Below, piece by piece: positions 9,052-18,335 of a DNA stretch of 64,000 nt. Each line of letters begins with the position of its first letter. The stretch's first letter is position 1. The notes beneath the pieces were generated by a model. The model did not search any database, had not been told where the DNA came from, and saw nothing but the letters and a program-made list of their open reading frames with translations. The position numbers and the translations under genes are program-made. Source of the stretch: Alphaproteobacteria bacterium (lineage in GTDB: Bacteria; Pseudomonadota; Alphaproteobacteria; Acetobacterales; Acetobacteraceae); NCBI GenBank assembly GCA_016869735.1, contig VGDL01000011.1, forward strand, positions 1 to 64,000. The letters are read 5' to 3'.

Positions 9052-10731
9052 ATGGCTTCGGAGCATAAACGGGAGGGGGCTGCCGCCGCCGCACTTCTGG
9101 CGCGGGAAGCAAAGGCACTGAGGGGCCGGCTTTACGGGCCGGTCCTGCTTGGCCTTGCGCTGGCACTTGCCGCCGTCGCGCAAGCGCTGCTGATCGCGCG
9201 CCTACTCGCGGCACTTTTGGGCGGCACTCAGGCATCCTGGGCGGATTTCTTCGGCGCCGGGGCTCTCGCGCTGATCATGGCGGCGCTTGGCATTGCGCAG
9301 GAACGCGCCCAGACGGCCGCAGGGGAAGAAGCAAAAGCAAGTCTGCGCGCCCGCATCTTCGCGCGCTTGCTGGCGCAAGGCCCCGCGGATCAGCGCCCGG
9401 TTGGGGAGAAAAGTGCGCTGGTGGTGGAACGCGTGGAGGCGATGGAAGGCTATTTCGCGCGCTGGATGCCGGCTGCCATCATCGCTGTTGTCGCGCCGTT
9501 GTTGATCGCCGGCTGCGCCGCGCTGTTTGATCCCGTGAGCGGCCTGATCCTTTTGGTCGCGGGCCTGATGGTGCCGGTGGCGCAGGCGGTGTCCGGCATT
9601 GGTGCGGCGCAAGCGAGCCGCCGGCAATTAGCTGCCCTGCAAAGGCTGTCCGGGCGCTTTCTGGACCGCATGCGCGGCCTGCCTGTGCTGGTGCTGTTCA
9701 ATCAACAGCGCGCGGAAACGCAAAGACTAGCCGCAGCCGCTGAGGAATTGCGCCAACGCACCATGCGCGTGCTGCGCGTTGCCTTCATCTCCTCCGGCGC
9801 GATGGAATTGATCGCCGCTGCTGCGCTGGCCTGCCTTGCCATTCGCCACGGCGCGGTACTGACCGGCGCGCATCCTGATCCGGTGACGGCGTTTTTCGTC
9901 GTGCTGCTGGTGCCGGTGTTTTTCCTGCCGCTCCGTTCTTTTGCCGCGGCCTATCATGAACAGCTTGGCGCGCGCGGCGCGGCGGCGGATCTGGCGCCGC
10001 TGCTGGAGCAACCGGAAGAAACCGGGCTGCTGCTGGAAGAAGTGCCACCAAAGGTCACCATTACTTTTCAGGATGTGCGGCTTGCCTATGATCCATCGCG
10101 CCCGCCGGCCTTGGATGGCCTTTCCTTTCGCGTCTTGGCTGGCGAAACGCTGCTGCTGACTGGTGCATCGGGCGCGGGCAAGACAAGCGCGCTGCGTATC
10201 CTGATGGGTTTCGCGCGGCCCAATGCCGGGCGCGTTGCCATCAATGGCCGCGATGCGATGCTGCTGAAGCCTTCCGAATTGCGCCGCCTGTCCTCCTATG
10301 TCGGGCAGCGCGCGCATTTGTTCCGCGCCACCTTGCGGGAGAATATTCGCCTCGCGCGGCCCGATGCGGATGATGCTGCCGTATTGGCCGCCGCTGAGGC
10401 CGCGCAGGTGATGGATTTCGCCAAGGATTTGCCGCAGGGGCTGGATACTCTGATTGGTGAAGGCGGCTTCGGGCTTTCCGGTGGCCAGGCGCAGCGCGTG
10501 GCACTCGCACGCGCGTTTTTGCGCGACACGCCCCTGGTGCTATTGGATGAACCCACCGCGCATCTTGACCCAGGCACCGAAGCATCCGTGCTGGATGCTT
10601 TGCGCCGGCTTTGCGTGGGCCGCACCGCCATTATCGCAACCCATGCCAAGGCCGCGCGATCCTATTTTGGCCAAAGGCTGGAAATCGCGGATGGGCGTGC
10701 GCAGGACAGCCGGCTTGCGGGGAATGATTAG
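9052..10731 (+). CDS. cydD: thiol reductant ABC exporter, CydD subunit
   Basis: Half of the heterodimeric ABC exporter CydDC, which moves cysteine/glutathione to the periplasm and is needed for maturation of cytochrome bd and other haem proteins. The 559-residue protein has an N-terminal six-helix membrane domain (about 25-310) and a C-terminal ATPase with Walker A GASGAGKTS near 371, signature LSGGQAQR near 476 and Walker B LVLLDEPTAHLD near 497. The CydD/CydC order, two-base intergenic gap and paired lengths support the assignment over a generic lipid exporter. No cydA or cydB genes lie in the window. Confidence 0.88.
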   Translation: MASEHKREGAAAAALLAREAKALRGRLYGPVLLGLALALAAVAQALLIARLLAALLGGTQASWADFFGAGALALIMAALGIAQERAQTAAGEEAKASLRARIFARLLAQGPADQRPVGEKSALVVERVEAMEGYFARWMPAAIIAVVAPLLIAGCAALFDPVSGLILLVAGLMVPVAQAVSGIGAAQASRRQLAALQRLSGRFLDRMRGLPVLVLFNQQRAETQRLAAAAEELRQRTMRVLRVAFISSGAMELIAAAALACLAIRHGAVLTGAHPDPVTAFFVVLLVPVFFLPLRSFAAAYHEQLGARGAAADLAPLLEQPEETGLLLEEVPPKVTITFQDVRLAYDPSRPPALDGLSFRVLAGETLLLTGASGAGKTSALRILMGFARPNAGRVAINGRDAMLLKPSELRRLSSYVGQRAHLFRATLRENIRLARPDADDAAVLAAAEAAQVMDFAKDLPQGLDTLIGEGGFGLSGGQAQRVALARAFLRDTPLVLLDEPTAHLDPGTEASVLDALRRLCVGRTAIIATHAKAARSYFGQRLEIADGRAQDSRLAGND

Positions 10732-10734
10732 GCC

Positions 10735-12399
10735 ATGACCGCTGATCTTTTCCGCGTGTTGAGGCTTTGGTTGGAACGTTCTGGCTGGCTGATCGTGGGC
10801 ATCATCGTGACGGTGATCTCTGCGCTGGCGGGCGTTGCCTTGCTGGCCTTTGCGGGCAAGCTGGTGGCGGCATCCGTGGGTGGGGCGGAAAGTGCCGCAC
10901 TTGCCGCAGCGGGCGTGATTGCGCTGCTGTGGTTGCGGCCCTTGATTCTTCTCAGGCCCGTTATGCGTTATCTGGAACGGCTCGCGACACATGAAGCGAC
11001 CTTCCGTGCGCTGGCCGATATGCGCGTGTGGTTTTTTGGGCGCCTTGCTGAGCGTTTGCCAACCGGGCTTGGCTTGCGGCGCGCGGGGGATTTGCTCGGG
11101 CGGCTGGTGGCCGACGTGGAAGCGCTGGATGGGCTTTATTTGCGCGCCTTGGTGCCGGCGGCGGCTTCCATCGCTGTGGTGCTGGCGATTGCGCTGATCC
11201 TGGGCGCGGCGGACCCATGGCTTGCCGTGCTGGTGGCACTGCCACTGACCGCGGCCTTGGTGCTGCCGCTGCTGCTGGCCCCGGATGCGGCGCGTGCGGC
11301 TGAGGCGACATCCCGCGCGCAGGGCGAATTGCGCGCCGCGACGGTGGAGCCGCTGACAGGCATTGAAGATACGCTGGCAGCGAATGGCGAAAAGCGTGCG
11401 CTGGCGCGGGTGGCCCAGGAAGACCGGGCGCTATCAGGCGCGCAGCGCGCTTTGGCGCGACGCGCAGCCTGGGGCGGCGCGGCGGGCGCCTTGCTGACAC
11501 AAATCGCACTATTGGCCGCGCTGGCGTGGACCATGCTGGCAGGCCAGCCCGGCATGGCGGCAGGCGTTTTGGCCGTGTTCCTGGCGATTGCGGCGGCTGA
11601 GGCTTTGGGGCTGATGCCGCGCGCCGGGGCAGCGGTGGCGGCAGCAGCAGCGGGCGCGCGGCGCCTGTTTGAAGCGGCCGATGCAGCGGAACCGGTGCCT
11701 GATCCCGCTGCGCCAAGTGCTGCACCTTCAGGCCATGCGCTTTCGCTGCGCAATGTCGTGTTTTCCTGGGCGCCGGATCGGCCGCTTGTGTTTGATGGGC
11801 TTGATCTTGGTGTGCCGGAAGGGGCGCGCATTGCGCTGCTCGGGCCATCGGGCACCGGCAAATCAACCTTGGCAGCGTTGTTGCTGAAATTCGCCGCACC
11901 CCAGCAGGGCAGCATCACTTTGGGTGGCGTTGATATCGCGACCCTGCCGGCTTCAGTCCTGCGCGATCGCATTGCCTGGCTCACGCAGGATGCGCGGTTG
12001 TTTGATGACAGCATCGCCGCCAATCTGCGCTTGGCCGCGCCCGATGCAGATGATGCCGCGCTGTGGCGCGCGCTGGATCGTGCGCGCATTGGCGATGTGG
12101 TGCGCGCCCTGCCGGATGGGCTTGAAACGCAATGCGGCGAAGCGGGCGCGCGGTTTTCCGGTGGTCAGGCGCGGCGCATCGCCCTGGCGCGTGCGTTGCT
12201 GTCGCCCGCGCCAGTGCTGATCTTGGACGAACCGGCTGCCGGGCTGGATGCCGCAACCGAACTTGCCTTCATGGAAACGCTGGATGAGGCCACTGCGGGA
12301 CGCAGCGTGATCTTGATTCTGCACCGCCTGACCGGCGTGGAACGGCCAAGCCGTATTCTTCGTCTGGCCAGTGGGAAAGCCATTGCAGCCACGGGCTGA
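10735..12399 (+). CDS. cydC: thiol reductant ABC exporter, CydC subunit
   Basis: Partner half-transporter of CydD, 554 residues, with the same plan: membrane domain rich in Ala/Leu (about 15-300), then an ATPase with Walker A GPSGTGKSTLA near 371, signature FSGGQARR near 475 and Walker B LILDEPAAGLD near 495. The start ATG lies three bases after the cydD stop, so the pair is translationally linked. The membrane domain has an unusually Ala-rich segment around 280-310. The gene runs convergently into the Hsp20 gene with only 54 bases between stop codons and no clear terminator there. Confidence 0.88.
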   Translation: MTADLFRVLRLWLERSGWLIVGIIVTVISALAGVALLAFAGKLVAASVGGAESAALAAAGVIALLWLRPLILLRPVMRYLERLATHEATFRALADMRVWFFGRLAERLPTGLGLRRAGDLLGRLVADVEALDGLYLRALVPAAASIAVVLAIALILGAADPWLAVLVALPLTAALVLPLLLAPDAARAAEATSRAQGELRAATVEPLTGIEDTLAANGEKRALARVAQEDRALSGAQRALARRAAWGGAAGALLTQIALLAALAWTMLAGQPGMAAGVLAVFLAIAAAEALGLMPRAGAAVAAAAAGARRLFEAADAAEPVPDPAAPSAAPSGHALSLRNVVFSWAPDRPLVFDGLDLGVPEGARIALLGPSGTGKSTLAALLLKFAAPQQGSITLGGVDIATLPASVLRDRIAWLTQDARLFDDSIAANLRLAAPDADDAALWRALDRARIGDVVRALPDGLETQCGEAGARFSGGQARRIALARALLSPAPVLILDEPAAGLDAATELAFMETLDEATAGRSVILILHRLTGVERPSRILRLASGKAIAATG

Positions 12400-12453
12400 A
12401 GGACGCGAAGGCCCTGACCGGGATAGCCCGGCCAAGGCCGTTATGCCCCAGCC

Positions 12454-12942
12454 TTAATTGGGCTTTCCCCGCCCATCTCCCCCCATGATGGCAATGCGCT
12501 TGATGCTGGGCTTGGCGCCTGGCGGGCGGGGCAGGGTCACGCTCAGCACACCGTTTTCAAACCGGGCTGCAACTTTGGCAGGATCAGGCGCAAAGGGCAG
12601 ACGGAAGGAACGATGAAACGCGCCGTAGCTGCGCTCCGAAAGATGCACGCCTTCCTTATCCTCGGCCCTTTCGGATTTCTTTTCGCCGGAAAGCGTCAGC
12701 AGATCATCATCCAGCGTCAGTTCCACATCCTTTTCGGACATGCCCGGCAATTCCGCGCTGACTTGGATTTCCGCCTCCTGCTCTCGCACTTCAAGCGATG
12801 GGGCGAAGGCCGGTTCAGCCGCACCCGATCGGAAGGATGGAAAGCCGCGAAACACCTCATCAAAAACCCGGTTCACTTCCCGATGCAGGGTGCCCAGCGG
12901 ATCGCGGAGCGATTCGCGCGTTGTTACAAGTGATGATGCCAT
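12454..12942 (-). CDS. small heat shock protein, Hsp20/alpha-crystallin family
   Basis: ATP-independent holdase chaperone that binds unfolding proteins in the cytoplasm. The 162-residue product has a short N-terminal arm (DPLGTLHREVNRVFDEVFRG), an alpha-crystallin domain from about 48 to 142 with the typical ELPGMSEKDVELTLDDDLLT and GEKKSE, and the closing GVLSVTLPR motif before a basic tail. It stands alone on the minus strand, divergent from the radical SAM gene. In the 83-base divergent gap, CTTGAT (minus strand, 13010-13005) resembles the -35 box of heat-shock sigma-32 promoters, but no convincing -10 follows, so heat control is only likely, not shown. Confidence 0.95.
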   Translation of the reverse strand: MASSLVTTRESLRDPLGTLHREVNRVFDEVFRGFPSFRSGAAEPAFAPSLEVREQEAEIQVSAELPGMSEKDVELTLDDDLLTLSGEKKSERAEDKEGVHLSERSYGAFHRSFRLPFAPDPAKVAARFENGVLSVTLPRPPGAKPSIKRIAIMGGDGRGKPN

Positions 12943-13025
12943 GTTACTGATCCCTTCCTGGAAAACCGCAGCCCGGTCCTGAAGCCGGCGCGGGAGGTTC
13001 TTCTATCAAGTGCGGGGGCGCGCGC

Positions 13026-13982
13026 GTGAATCATCACTCCGTGAATGCAAGACCTATTGATGGGCAGAAATTTCGCGATCCCTTCGTGACTGCAAAAGGC
13101 GAGCCACGTGCGCAAGTTTCCTTGAAGGCGCTTGAGACGCTTTGGATCAATACCGGCACGCTGTGCAATATAACCTGCGCCAATTGCTATATTGAAAGCA
13201 GCCCACGCAATGATGCGCTTTCCTATATCAGCGCCGCCGAAGTGGCAGCGTTTTTGAATGAGGCAGAGGCATCGCGCCTGCCCTTGCGCGAAATTGGCTT
13301 CACGGGCGGTGAGCCCTTCATGAATCCTGAATTTCTGATGATGCTGGAAGACACACTCCGCCGCGGTTTGCCCGCGCTGGTGCTGACCAATGCCATGAAG
13401 CCAATGATGAACCAGGCGGCTGGCTTGCTGGCTTTGCAGGAAAGATACGGCATTGCGCTGACGCTGCGTGTTTCGCTCGATCATCCTGATCCCGCGATCC
13501 ACGATGCCGAACGCGGCGCGGGGAGTTTTGAGCGCACCCTTGAAGGGCTGCGCTTCCTGGCGCGCCATGGCATTCGGCTGCATATCGCCGGGCGTGCGAT
13601 CTTCGGCGCGGGTGATGAGGCAAAGCTGCGCGCCGATTTCGCAGCAGTTTTCGCAGCCAATGGCATTGCGGTGGACGCCGCCGATCCTGTGGCGCTGATG
13701 CTGTTCCCTGAGATGGATGCGAAGGTGGATGTGCCGGAAATCACCACCGCTTGCTGGGGCATTTTGGGTAAATCGCCAGACAGCCTGATGTGCGCTTCCG
13801 CACGCATGGCCGTGAAGCGCAAGGGCGCTGCCCGCCCCGCTGTGCTGGCCTGCACGCTATTGGCCTATGACCCGCAATTTGAATTGGGGACGACACTTGC
13901 TGAAGCATCCCGCCCCGTGGCGCTGAACCACCCACATTGCGCCAAATTCTGCGTTCTGGGTGGGGCGGCGTGTTCTAGGTAA
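13026..13982 (+). CDS. radical SAM protein of unknown substrate
   Basis: Radical S-adenosylmethionine enzyme, 318 residues. The cluster-binding triad is Cys47, Cys51 and Cys54 in LCNITCANCYIESSP, followed by the SAM-binding GGEPFMNP near residues 95-102. The rest fits a partial TIM barrel with LRVSLDHPD around 152-160. Near the C-terminus a short cysteine-bearing segment (HCAKFCVLGGAACSR) could bind a second cluster, though it is shorter than a full SPASM domain. GTG 13026 is the most upstream start; another GTG at 13041 is in frame. It lies between a divergent Hsp20 gene and recQ with no obvious substrate peptide or partner. Function unknown. Confidence 0.85.
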   Translation: MNHHSVNARPIDGQKFRDPFVTAKGEPRAQVSLKALETLWINTGTLCNITCANCYIESSPRNDALSYISAAEVAAFLNEAEASRLPLREIGFTGGEPFMNPEFLMMLEDTLRRGLPALVLTNAMKPMMNQAAGLLALQERYGIALTLRVSLDHPDPAIHDAERGAGSFERTLEGLRFLARHGIRLHIAGRAIFGAGDEAKLRADFAAVFAANGIAVDAADPVALMLFPEMDAKVDVPEITTACWGILGKSPDSLMCASARMAVKRKGAARPAVLACTLLAYDPQFELGTTLAEASRPVALNHPHCAKFCVLGGAACSR

Positions 13983-14081
13983 GCTATTGGCGTTGACGCC
14001 GCGCGCCGGGCGCGCGACCAAAGAATATATCGAATCGGAGTCCACCGCGATGCGCCGCCGCCCGCTGAATGCAGCGCCCGC

Positions 14082-15893
14082 ATGAACGCCATGCATGACG
14101 CGCCGCGCGAAACCTTGCGGCGCATATTTGGGTATGGCGCCTTCCGTGGCCGGCAGGAAGACGTCATCCGCCATGTCACTGCGGGTGGCTCTGGCCTGGT
14201 GCTGATGCCAACCGGCGGCGGCAAAAGCCTGTGTTTTCAGGTGCCCGCGCTCGTGCGCCCTGGGATTGGTATTGTTGTCTCACCCTTGATTGCGCTGATG
14301 GAAGACCAGGTGGCGGCGCTCCGCCAACAGGGTGTCGCCGCTGCGGCGCTACATTCCGATCTGTCGGCCGATGAAGCACGTGCGGTCTTGCGCGATTTGC
14401 ACAATGGCACGCTGAAGCTGCTTTACATCTCACCAGAACGCCTGACGCTTGAAACCATGCAGGCGCGGCTGGAAGGCTTGGATATCGCGCTGTTCGCGGT
14501 AGATGAAGCACATTGCGTCAGCCAATGGGGGCATCACTTCCGCCCGGAATATCGCGGCCTTGGCATTCTCGGCGCACGCTTTCCGCATGTGCCGCGCGTG
14601 GCACTCACGGCCACGGCAGACCCGCGCACGGTGGAAGATATCCGCCTGCAATTGGGCTTGCAAGAAGCGCCCGTTTTCCGTGCTTCCTTTGACCGCCCGA
14701 ATATCCTGATCGAAGCCGCGCCACGGGAGAATGAACGCGGCCAAATCCGCGCCCTGATCCGTGAAGCGTGCGGCACCGGTATTATTTATTGCGGCAGCCG
14801 CGCCAAGACGGAAAGCACTGCTGCCTGGCTCCGTGATGACGGGCTGGAAGCGATTTCCTTCCATGCCGGGATGGAAGCCAGCGCCAAGCGTGAAGCGCAT
14901 CGGCGTTTTTCGCGCGGTGAGCAAATGGTGATGACGGCCACCATCGCCTTCGGCATGGGGATAGACCGGCCTGATTTGCGCTGGGTCGCGCATCTTGATC
15001 TGCCGCGTTCGCCTGAAAGCTGGTATCAGGAAATTGGTCGTGCTGGGCGTGATGGCCTGCCGGCGCGCGCCTTGTTGCTTTACGGCGCGGGCGATTTTGC
15101 GCTGGCCCGCCACCGCATTGCCGAAAGCCCTGCTGGCGAGGAACAGAAGCGCGTGGAGCGTGCGCGGCTTGAAGCCATGGTGGGTATTGCGGAAGCCGCC
15201 ACCTGTCGGCGCGCATTGCTGCTGCGTTGCTTTGGCGAGGAACCGGAACGCGAAGCCTGCGGCCATTGCGATATTTGCCTGCGCCCACCACGGCTATTTG
15301 ATGGTACCATCGCCGCGCAGAAGATGATCTCCGCCGTGCTGCGCACTGGGCAACGCTTTGGTGTGATGCATGTGGTGGATGTGCTGCGTGGGCGCCTGAC
15401 AGATAAGGTCGCGCAATTCGCCCATGACAAGCTGCCGACTTTCGGCGTGGGCAAGGATCTGCCCGATACCGCCTGGCGCGGCGTGGCGCGACAATTGGTG
15501 GGCCGCGGCGCCTTGGATGTGGCGGTGGAAAACCACGGAGAGCTGGTGGCCACCGAAGCCGCCCGCCCCATTCTGCGTGGTGAGGATGTGGTGATGCTGC
15601 GCGAAGATGTTGTGCAGGCCGGCAAGAAATCCGCGCCAGCGCGCAAGGGGCCGGAAGCGCCGGGCATTGGTTCCGATGATCCGGTGTTTGAGGCGCTGCG
15701 AACATGGCGTCGCGGCATTGCCCAGGCGCAATCTGTGCCGGCCTATGTGGTGGCGGATGATCGCACCCTGGCGGGTATCGCCGCGCGGCGCCCGACCAGC
15801 ACCGATGAATTGCTGGAAGTGCCGGGCATGGGGCGTTCACGCGTAGAACGCTATGGCGCTGATATTTTGCGTATTATTGGGGAAGCGGCGTGA
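14082..15893 (+). CDS. recQ: ATP-dependent DNA helicase RecQ
   Basis: 3'-5' DNA helicase acting in recombination and repair of stalled forks. The 603-residue product has the full RecQ plan: helicase domain 1 with [10 protein letters not shown] (residues 41-50) and DEAHC near 141 followed by [11 protein letters not shown]; helicase domain 2 with FGMGIDRPD and [10 protein letters not shown]; a zinc-binding segment CRRALLLRC...CGHCDIC near 374-398; a winged-helix RQC region; and a C-terminal HRDC domain (about 527-600) with [12 protein letters not shown]. The usual QWGHDF has His in place of Asp. ATG 14082 gives the normal N-terminus; a second ATG lies three codons later. Its stop lies 14 bases from the convergent ABC gene. 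Confidence 0.97.
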   Translation: MNAMHDAPRETLRRIFGYGAFRGRQEDVIRHVTAGGSGLVLMPTGGGKSLCFQVPALVRPGIGIVVSPLIALMEDQVAALRQQGVAAAALHSDLSADEARAVLRDLHNGTLKLLYISPERLTLETMQARLEGLDIALFAVDEAHCVSQWGHHFRPEYRGLGILGARFPHVPRVALTATADPRTVEDIRLQLGLQEAPVFRASFDRPNILIEAAPRENERGQIRALIREACGTGIIYCGSRAKTESTAAWLRDDGLEAISFHAGMEASAKREAHRRFSRGEQMVMTATIAFGMGIDRPDLRWVAHLDLPRSPESWYQEIGRAGRDGLPARALLLYGAGDFALARHRIAESPAGEEQKRVERARLEAMVGIAEAATCRRALLLRCFGEEPEREACGHCDICLRPPRLFDGTIAAQKMISAVLRTGQRFGVMHVVDVLRGRLTDKVAQFAHDKLPTFGVGKDLPDTAWRGVARQLVGRGALDVAVENHGELVATEAARPILRGEDVVMLREDVVQAGKKSAPARKGPEAPGIGSDDPVFEALRTWRRGIAQAQSVPAYVVADDRTLAGIAARRPTSTDELLEVPGMGRSRVERYGADILRIIGEAA

Positions 15894-15921
15894 TGCGGCG
15901 CGGTTTTTAGCCGCGCGGCAT
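15893..15921. terminator. hairpin across the recQ / ABC transporter convergent stops
   Basis: ATGCGGCGCGG (15893-15903) and CCGCGCGGCAT (15911-15921) pair with a single mismatch around TTTTTAG. The hairpin overlaps the ends of both convergent genes and could act in either direction. T runs outside the stem are poor. Confidence 0.35.
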
Positions 15922-17643
15922 TTCAACCAGCAGCCCATCTTCCACTCTCAGCACGCGGTCATGAAACTCTGCCACAGCAGGGCGATGCGCAATTGAAACA
16001 ATGGTGACTTTCGGCAACAAGCTCTTCAGCCTTGCATGCAAATCATCCTCTGCTTCCGGATCCAGGCTTGCGGTTGCCTCATCCAGAAATAGCCAATCAG
16101 GGCGAAGCAAAAAGGCGCGCGCGAAGGAAAGCCTTTGCTGTTCACCGCCGGAAAGCCGTTGCGTCCAGCTATCGCTTTCGGCCAGGCGCGGCGCAAGGTG
16201 GCCAAGCCCTGCTTCGCCAAGCGCGGTCAGCACCGCCGCATTGCTGAACTCAGCCTCATTTTCCGGGTAGCAAATGGCGCGCTTCAGGGAACCAAGCGGC
16301 AGATAAGGGCGCTGCGGCAGAAACAGAATGCGCGCATCCTTTGGCAAGGCAATCTTGCCGGTGCCGAAGGGCCAAATACCGGCCATGGCACGAAACAGGG
16401 TGGATTTGCCCGAACCCGAGGGGCCGTTGATCAGCACGGCATCCCCCGCGGCAACCTGCAAGGCGGCATCCGCCATCAGCACACGGCCATCGGGCAGGCT
16501 AAGGGTCATGTCGTGCAGCGTCAGTCGGCCCGCTTCCCCGGGCTGCGCCACGGGTCCCGTCGCGGATGCACGCGCTGTGGCCACAGCCTTTGTGAAGCCC
16601 GAAAGCCGCTGCACGGTCGCGCGCCATTCCGTAAGCTTACCGTAATTGTCCACAAACCAGGAAAGTGAACCCTGCACCTGGCCAAAGGCGCTGCTGGTTT
16701 GGATCAGACCACCCAGCGGCAAGCGTCCCGCGAAATAGGCCGGCGCAGCCACCACAATCGGGAAGATGGACGCCACCTGCCCATAACCCGCGGTGAAGAA
16801 GGTTAGCCGCTTGGTGGCGCGCATGATGTCCCACCAATTCACCATCAGCTTGGTAAAACGCTGCGTGAGGCCGCGCTTTTCATCCGCTTCGCCACCATAC
16901 AACGCAACGCCTTCAGTATTTTCCCGCAGCCGCACCAGGGCGTAGCGGAAATCCGCTTCCAGCCTTTGCAGCGAGAAATTGAGCGCAATCAGCGGTCGCC
17001 CAATCAGATGCGCAAGCCAGGTGCCAAGCAGCGCATAAATCAACGCGACCCAGACCATATAGCCCGGAATTTCCACACCAAGCACCGTAACCGTCCTGGA
17101 CAGCGACCAGAGCACAAAAATGAAAGACCCGAGCGTGACAATGGAATTGAGCAAGCCAATGCCAAGCGAAAGCGTGTCTTCGACAAAAAGCCGCGCGTCA
17201 TCGGCAATGCGCTGATCCGGATTATCCATGCCGGGATCGGTCAGCGCCATGCGGTAATAAGCGCGGTCAGCCAGCCATTGCGAAAGATACACTTCGGTCA
17301 GCCAACGCCGCCAGCGCATCTGCAAGGCCTGCCTCAGATAAAGCTGATAAACTGCGATCAGGATATAAAGCACGGCCACCAGCACGAAGCCCGGCAGCAG
17401 CCCTTCGGCTTCCGTGCGATGCCAGGTGAAAAGCAGCGCGATAAAGCCATCCCAATCCTTGCTTTCCAGCGTATTGTAGAAGGCGCGCTGCCAATAAGTC
17501 AGCAGCACGGTCATGCCGACCAGCGCAAGATTGAGCAGGATCACCACCGCCAGCAGCAGGCGTGCGCGCCAGCGTTCCTCGCTCCGCCAAAAAGGGGCGA
17601 TCAGCGCCCATGATTCGGCGATGAAGGTGATGATCCAGCGCAT
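15907..17643 (-). CDS. ABC transporter ATP-binding/permease protein, SbmA/BacA-YddA (ABCD) family
   Basis: Single-chain ABC half-transporter of 578 residues. The N-terminal domain (about 1-330) looks like the SbmA/BacA and peroxisomal ABCD family, with YWQRAFYNTLESKDWDGF, a family signature, in the first periplasmic region. The C-terminal ATPase has Walker A NGPSGSGKSTLFR near 405, signature LSGGEQQRL near 496 and Walker B WLFLDEATASLD near 520. Homologues import peptides, B12-like compounds or long-chain lipids. It is the last gene of the coupled operon, nine bases after DUF1499, and the only member predicted to sit in the inner membrane. The transported substrate is not evident. Confidence 0.88.
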   Translation of the reverse strand: MRWIITFIAESWALIAPFWRSEERWRARLLLAVVILLNLALVGMTVLLTYWQRAFYNTLESKDWDGFIALLFTWHRTEAEGLLPGFVLVAVLYILIAVYQLYLRQALQMRWRRWLTEVYLSQWLADRAYYRMALTDPGMDNPDQRIADDARLFVEDTLSLGIGLLNSIVTLGSFIFVLWSLSRTVTVLGVEIPGYMVWVALIYALLGTWLAHLIGRPLIALNFSLQRLEADFRYALVRLRENTEGVALYGGEADEKRGLTQRFTKLMVNWWDIMRATKRLTFFTAGYGQVASIFPIVVAAPAYFAGRLPLGGLIQTSSAFGQVQGSLSWFVDNYGKLTEWRATVQRLSGFTKAVATARASATGPVAQPGEAGRLTLHDMTLSLPDGRVLMADAALQVAAGDAVLINGPSGSGKSTLFRAMAGIWPFGTGKIALPKDARILFLPQRPYLPLGSLKRAICYPENEAEFSNAAVLTALGEAGLGHLAPRLAESDSWTQRLSGGEQQRLSFARAFLLRPDWLFLDEATASLDPEAEDDLHARLKSLLPKVTIVSIAHRPAVAEFHDRVLRVEDGLLVEMPRG

Positions 17644-17652
17644 GGCCTGCGC

Positions 17653-18093
17653 CTAGCCCGCCCGCAGCGCGGCTTCCAGCGCCGCAAGCCAGGCCACGAC
17701 GCGCGTGCGGTTGACACCCAAATCAGACCAGCCAATCAGGCTGCGCGAATACATCCAAAGCCCGGTGCCGCCTTCAACCGCAGCCGCTTCCGCCACGACG
17801 ATGTCCGGGTAATTCATCAGCGCGCTACGCACCACCCATTGCGCCTGGTTGCGCGCCGGGAAACGCGCGAGGGGGAAGGTGCGCGGCATACCAGCCGCCA
17901 CGCGATCCAAAGCCGCCATCACCGCTTCGGGCGAGGCTGGCAGCGGGTCCCGCTGCAAATGTCCCTGACCTGGTGCGACGCTTGGCGTCAGCAGGCAGGT
18001 ATTGGGCGAAGCCGGCAATTGCAGCGTTGCGAAATCAAGCGGTGCGGGTGCCGGAATACCCTCAGCGCCGCGCGAAAACAGGGCGGAGATCAT
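17653..18093 (-). CDS. DUF1499 family protein
   Basis: A 146-residue protein whose C-terminal half carries the DUF1499 hallmark YSRSLIGWSDLGVNRTRV near residues 112-129, preceded by SPNTCLLTP near 28-36. Biochemical function of the family is unknown. No signal peptide or membrane helix is visible. Its ATG overlaps the stop of the upstream DUF3253 gene as ATGA (18090-18093), indicating coupled translation, and the ABC transporter follows nine bases later. Confidence 0.8.
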   Translation of the reverse strand: MISALFSRGAEGIPAPAPLDFATLQLPASPNTCLLTPSVAPGQGHLQRDPLPASPEAVMAALDRVAAGMPRTFPLARFPARNQAQWVVRSALMNYPDIVVAEAAAVEGGTGLWMYSRSLIGWSDLGVNRTRVVAWLAALEAALRAG

Positions 18094-18335
18094 GATGTGG
18101 CCCTCAAGCGAATGACGCCGCGGATTTCATCAGGGCTGATGGGTTTGCCCTTGCGCAGGATTTCAATCTTGCCCTGGCGCGCGAGTTCTGCCGCCACCTG
18201 CCGCACCGCGCCGAGCAAGGAGCGCCAATTCTCGGCGGAGACGGCGCGCGCCACATCGGTGGGGCACATGCTTTTTTCCGGGCCGCGTTCGGCGGCGATG
18301 CTAAGCATAGCTGCAGTGATAGCTTCAATATTCAT
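18090..18335 (-). CDS. DUF3253 family small protein
   Basis: Small 81-residue protein with the DUF3253 pattern: a helical start MNIEAITAAML, then AAERGPEKSMCPTDVARAVS, NWRSLLGAVRQVAAELARQG, and a short beta end KIEILRKGKPI with IRGVIRLR. The fold is expected to be winged-helix-like, so nucleic acid binding is possible but unproven. I chose ATG 18335 because it forms an ATGA overlap with the upstream stop; a TTG four codons earlier (18347) is the alternative. Its own stop overlaps the DUF1499 start in the same way. Confidence 0.82.
   Translation of the reverse strand: MNIEAITAAMLSIAAERGPEKSMCPTDVARAVSAENWRSLLGAVRQVAAELARQGKIEILRKGKPISPDEIRGVIRLRATS

Noticed and set aside
11136-12089. Long antisense frame opposite cydC
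   Set aside because: It is a shadow of the high-GC coding strand; the product is Ser/Ala-rich without a domain.
12943-13025. Sigma-32 promoter for the Hsp20 gene
   Set aside because: Only a CTTGAT -35-like box is visible; no C-rich -10 at the right spacing.
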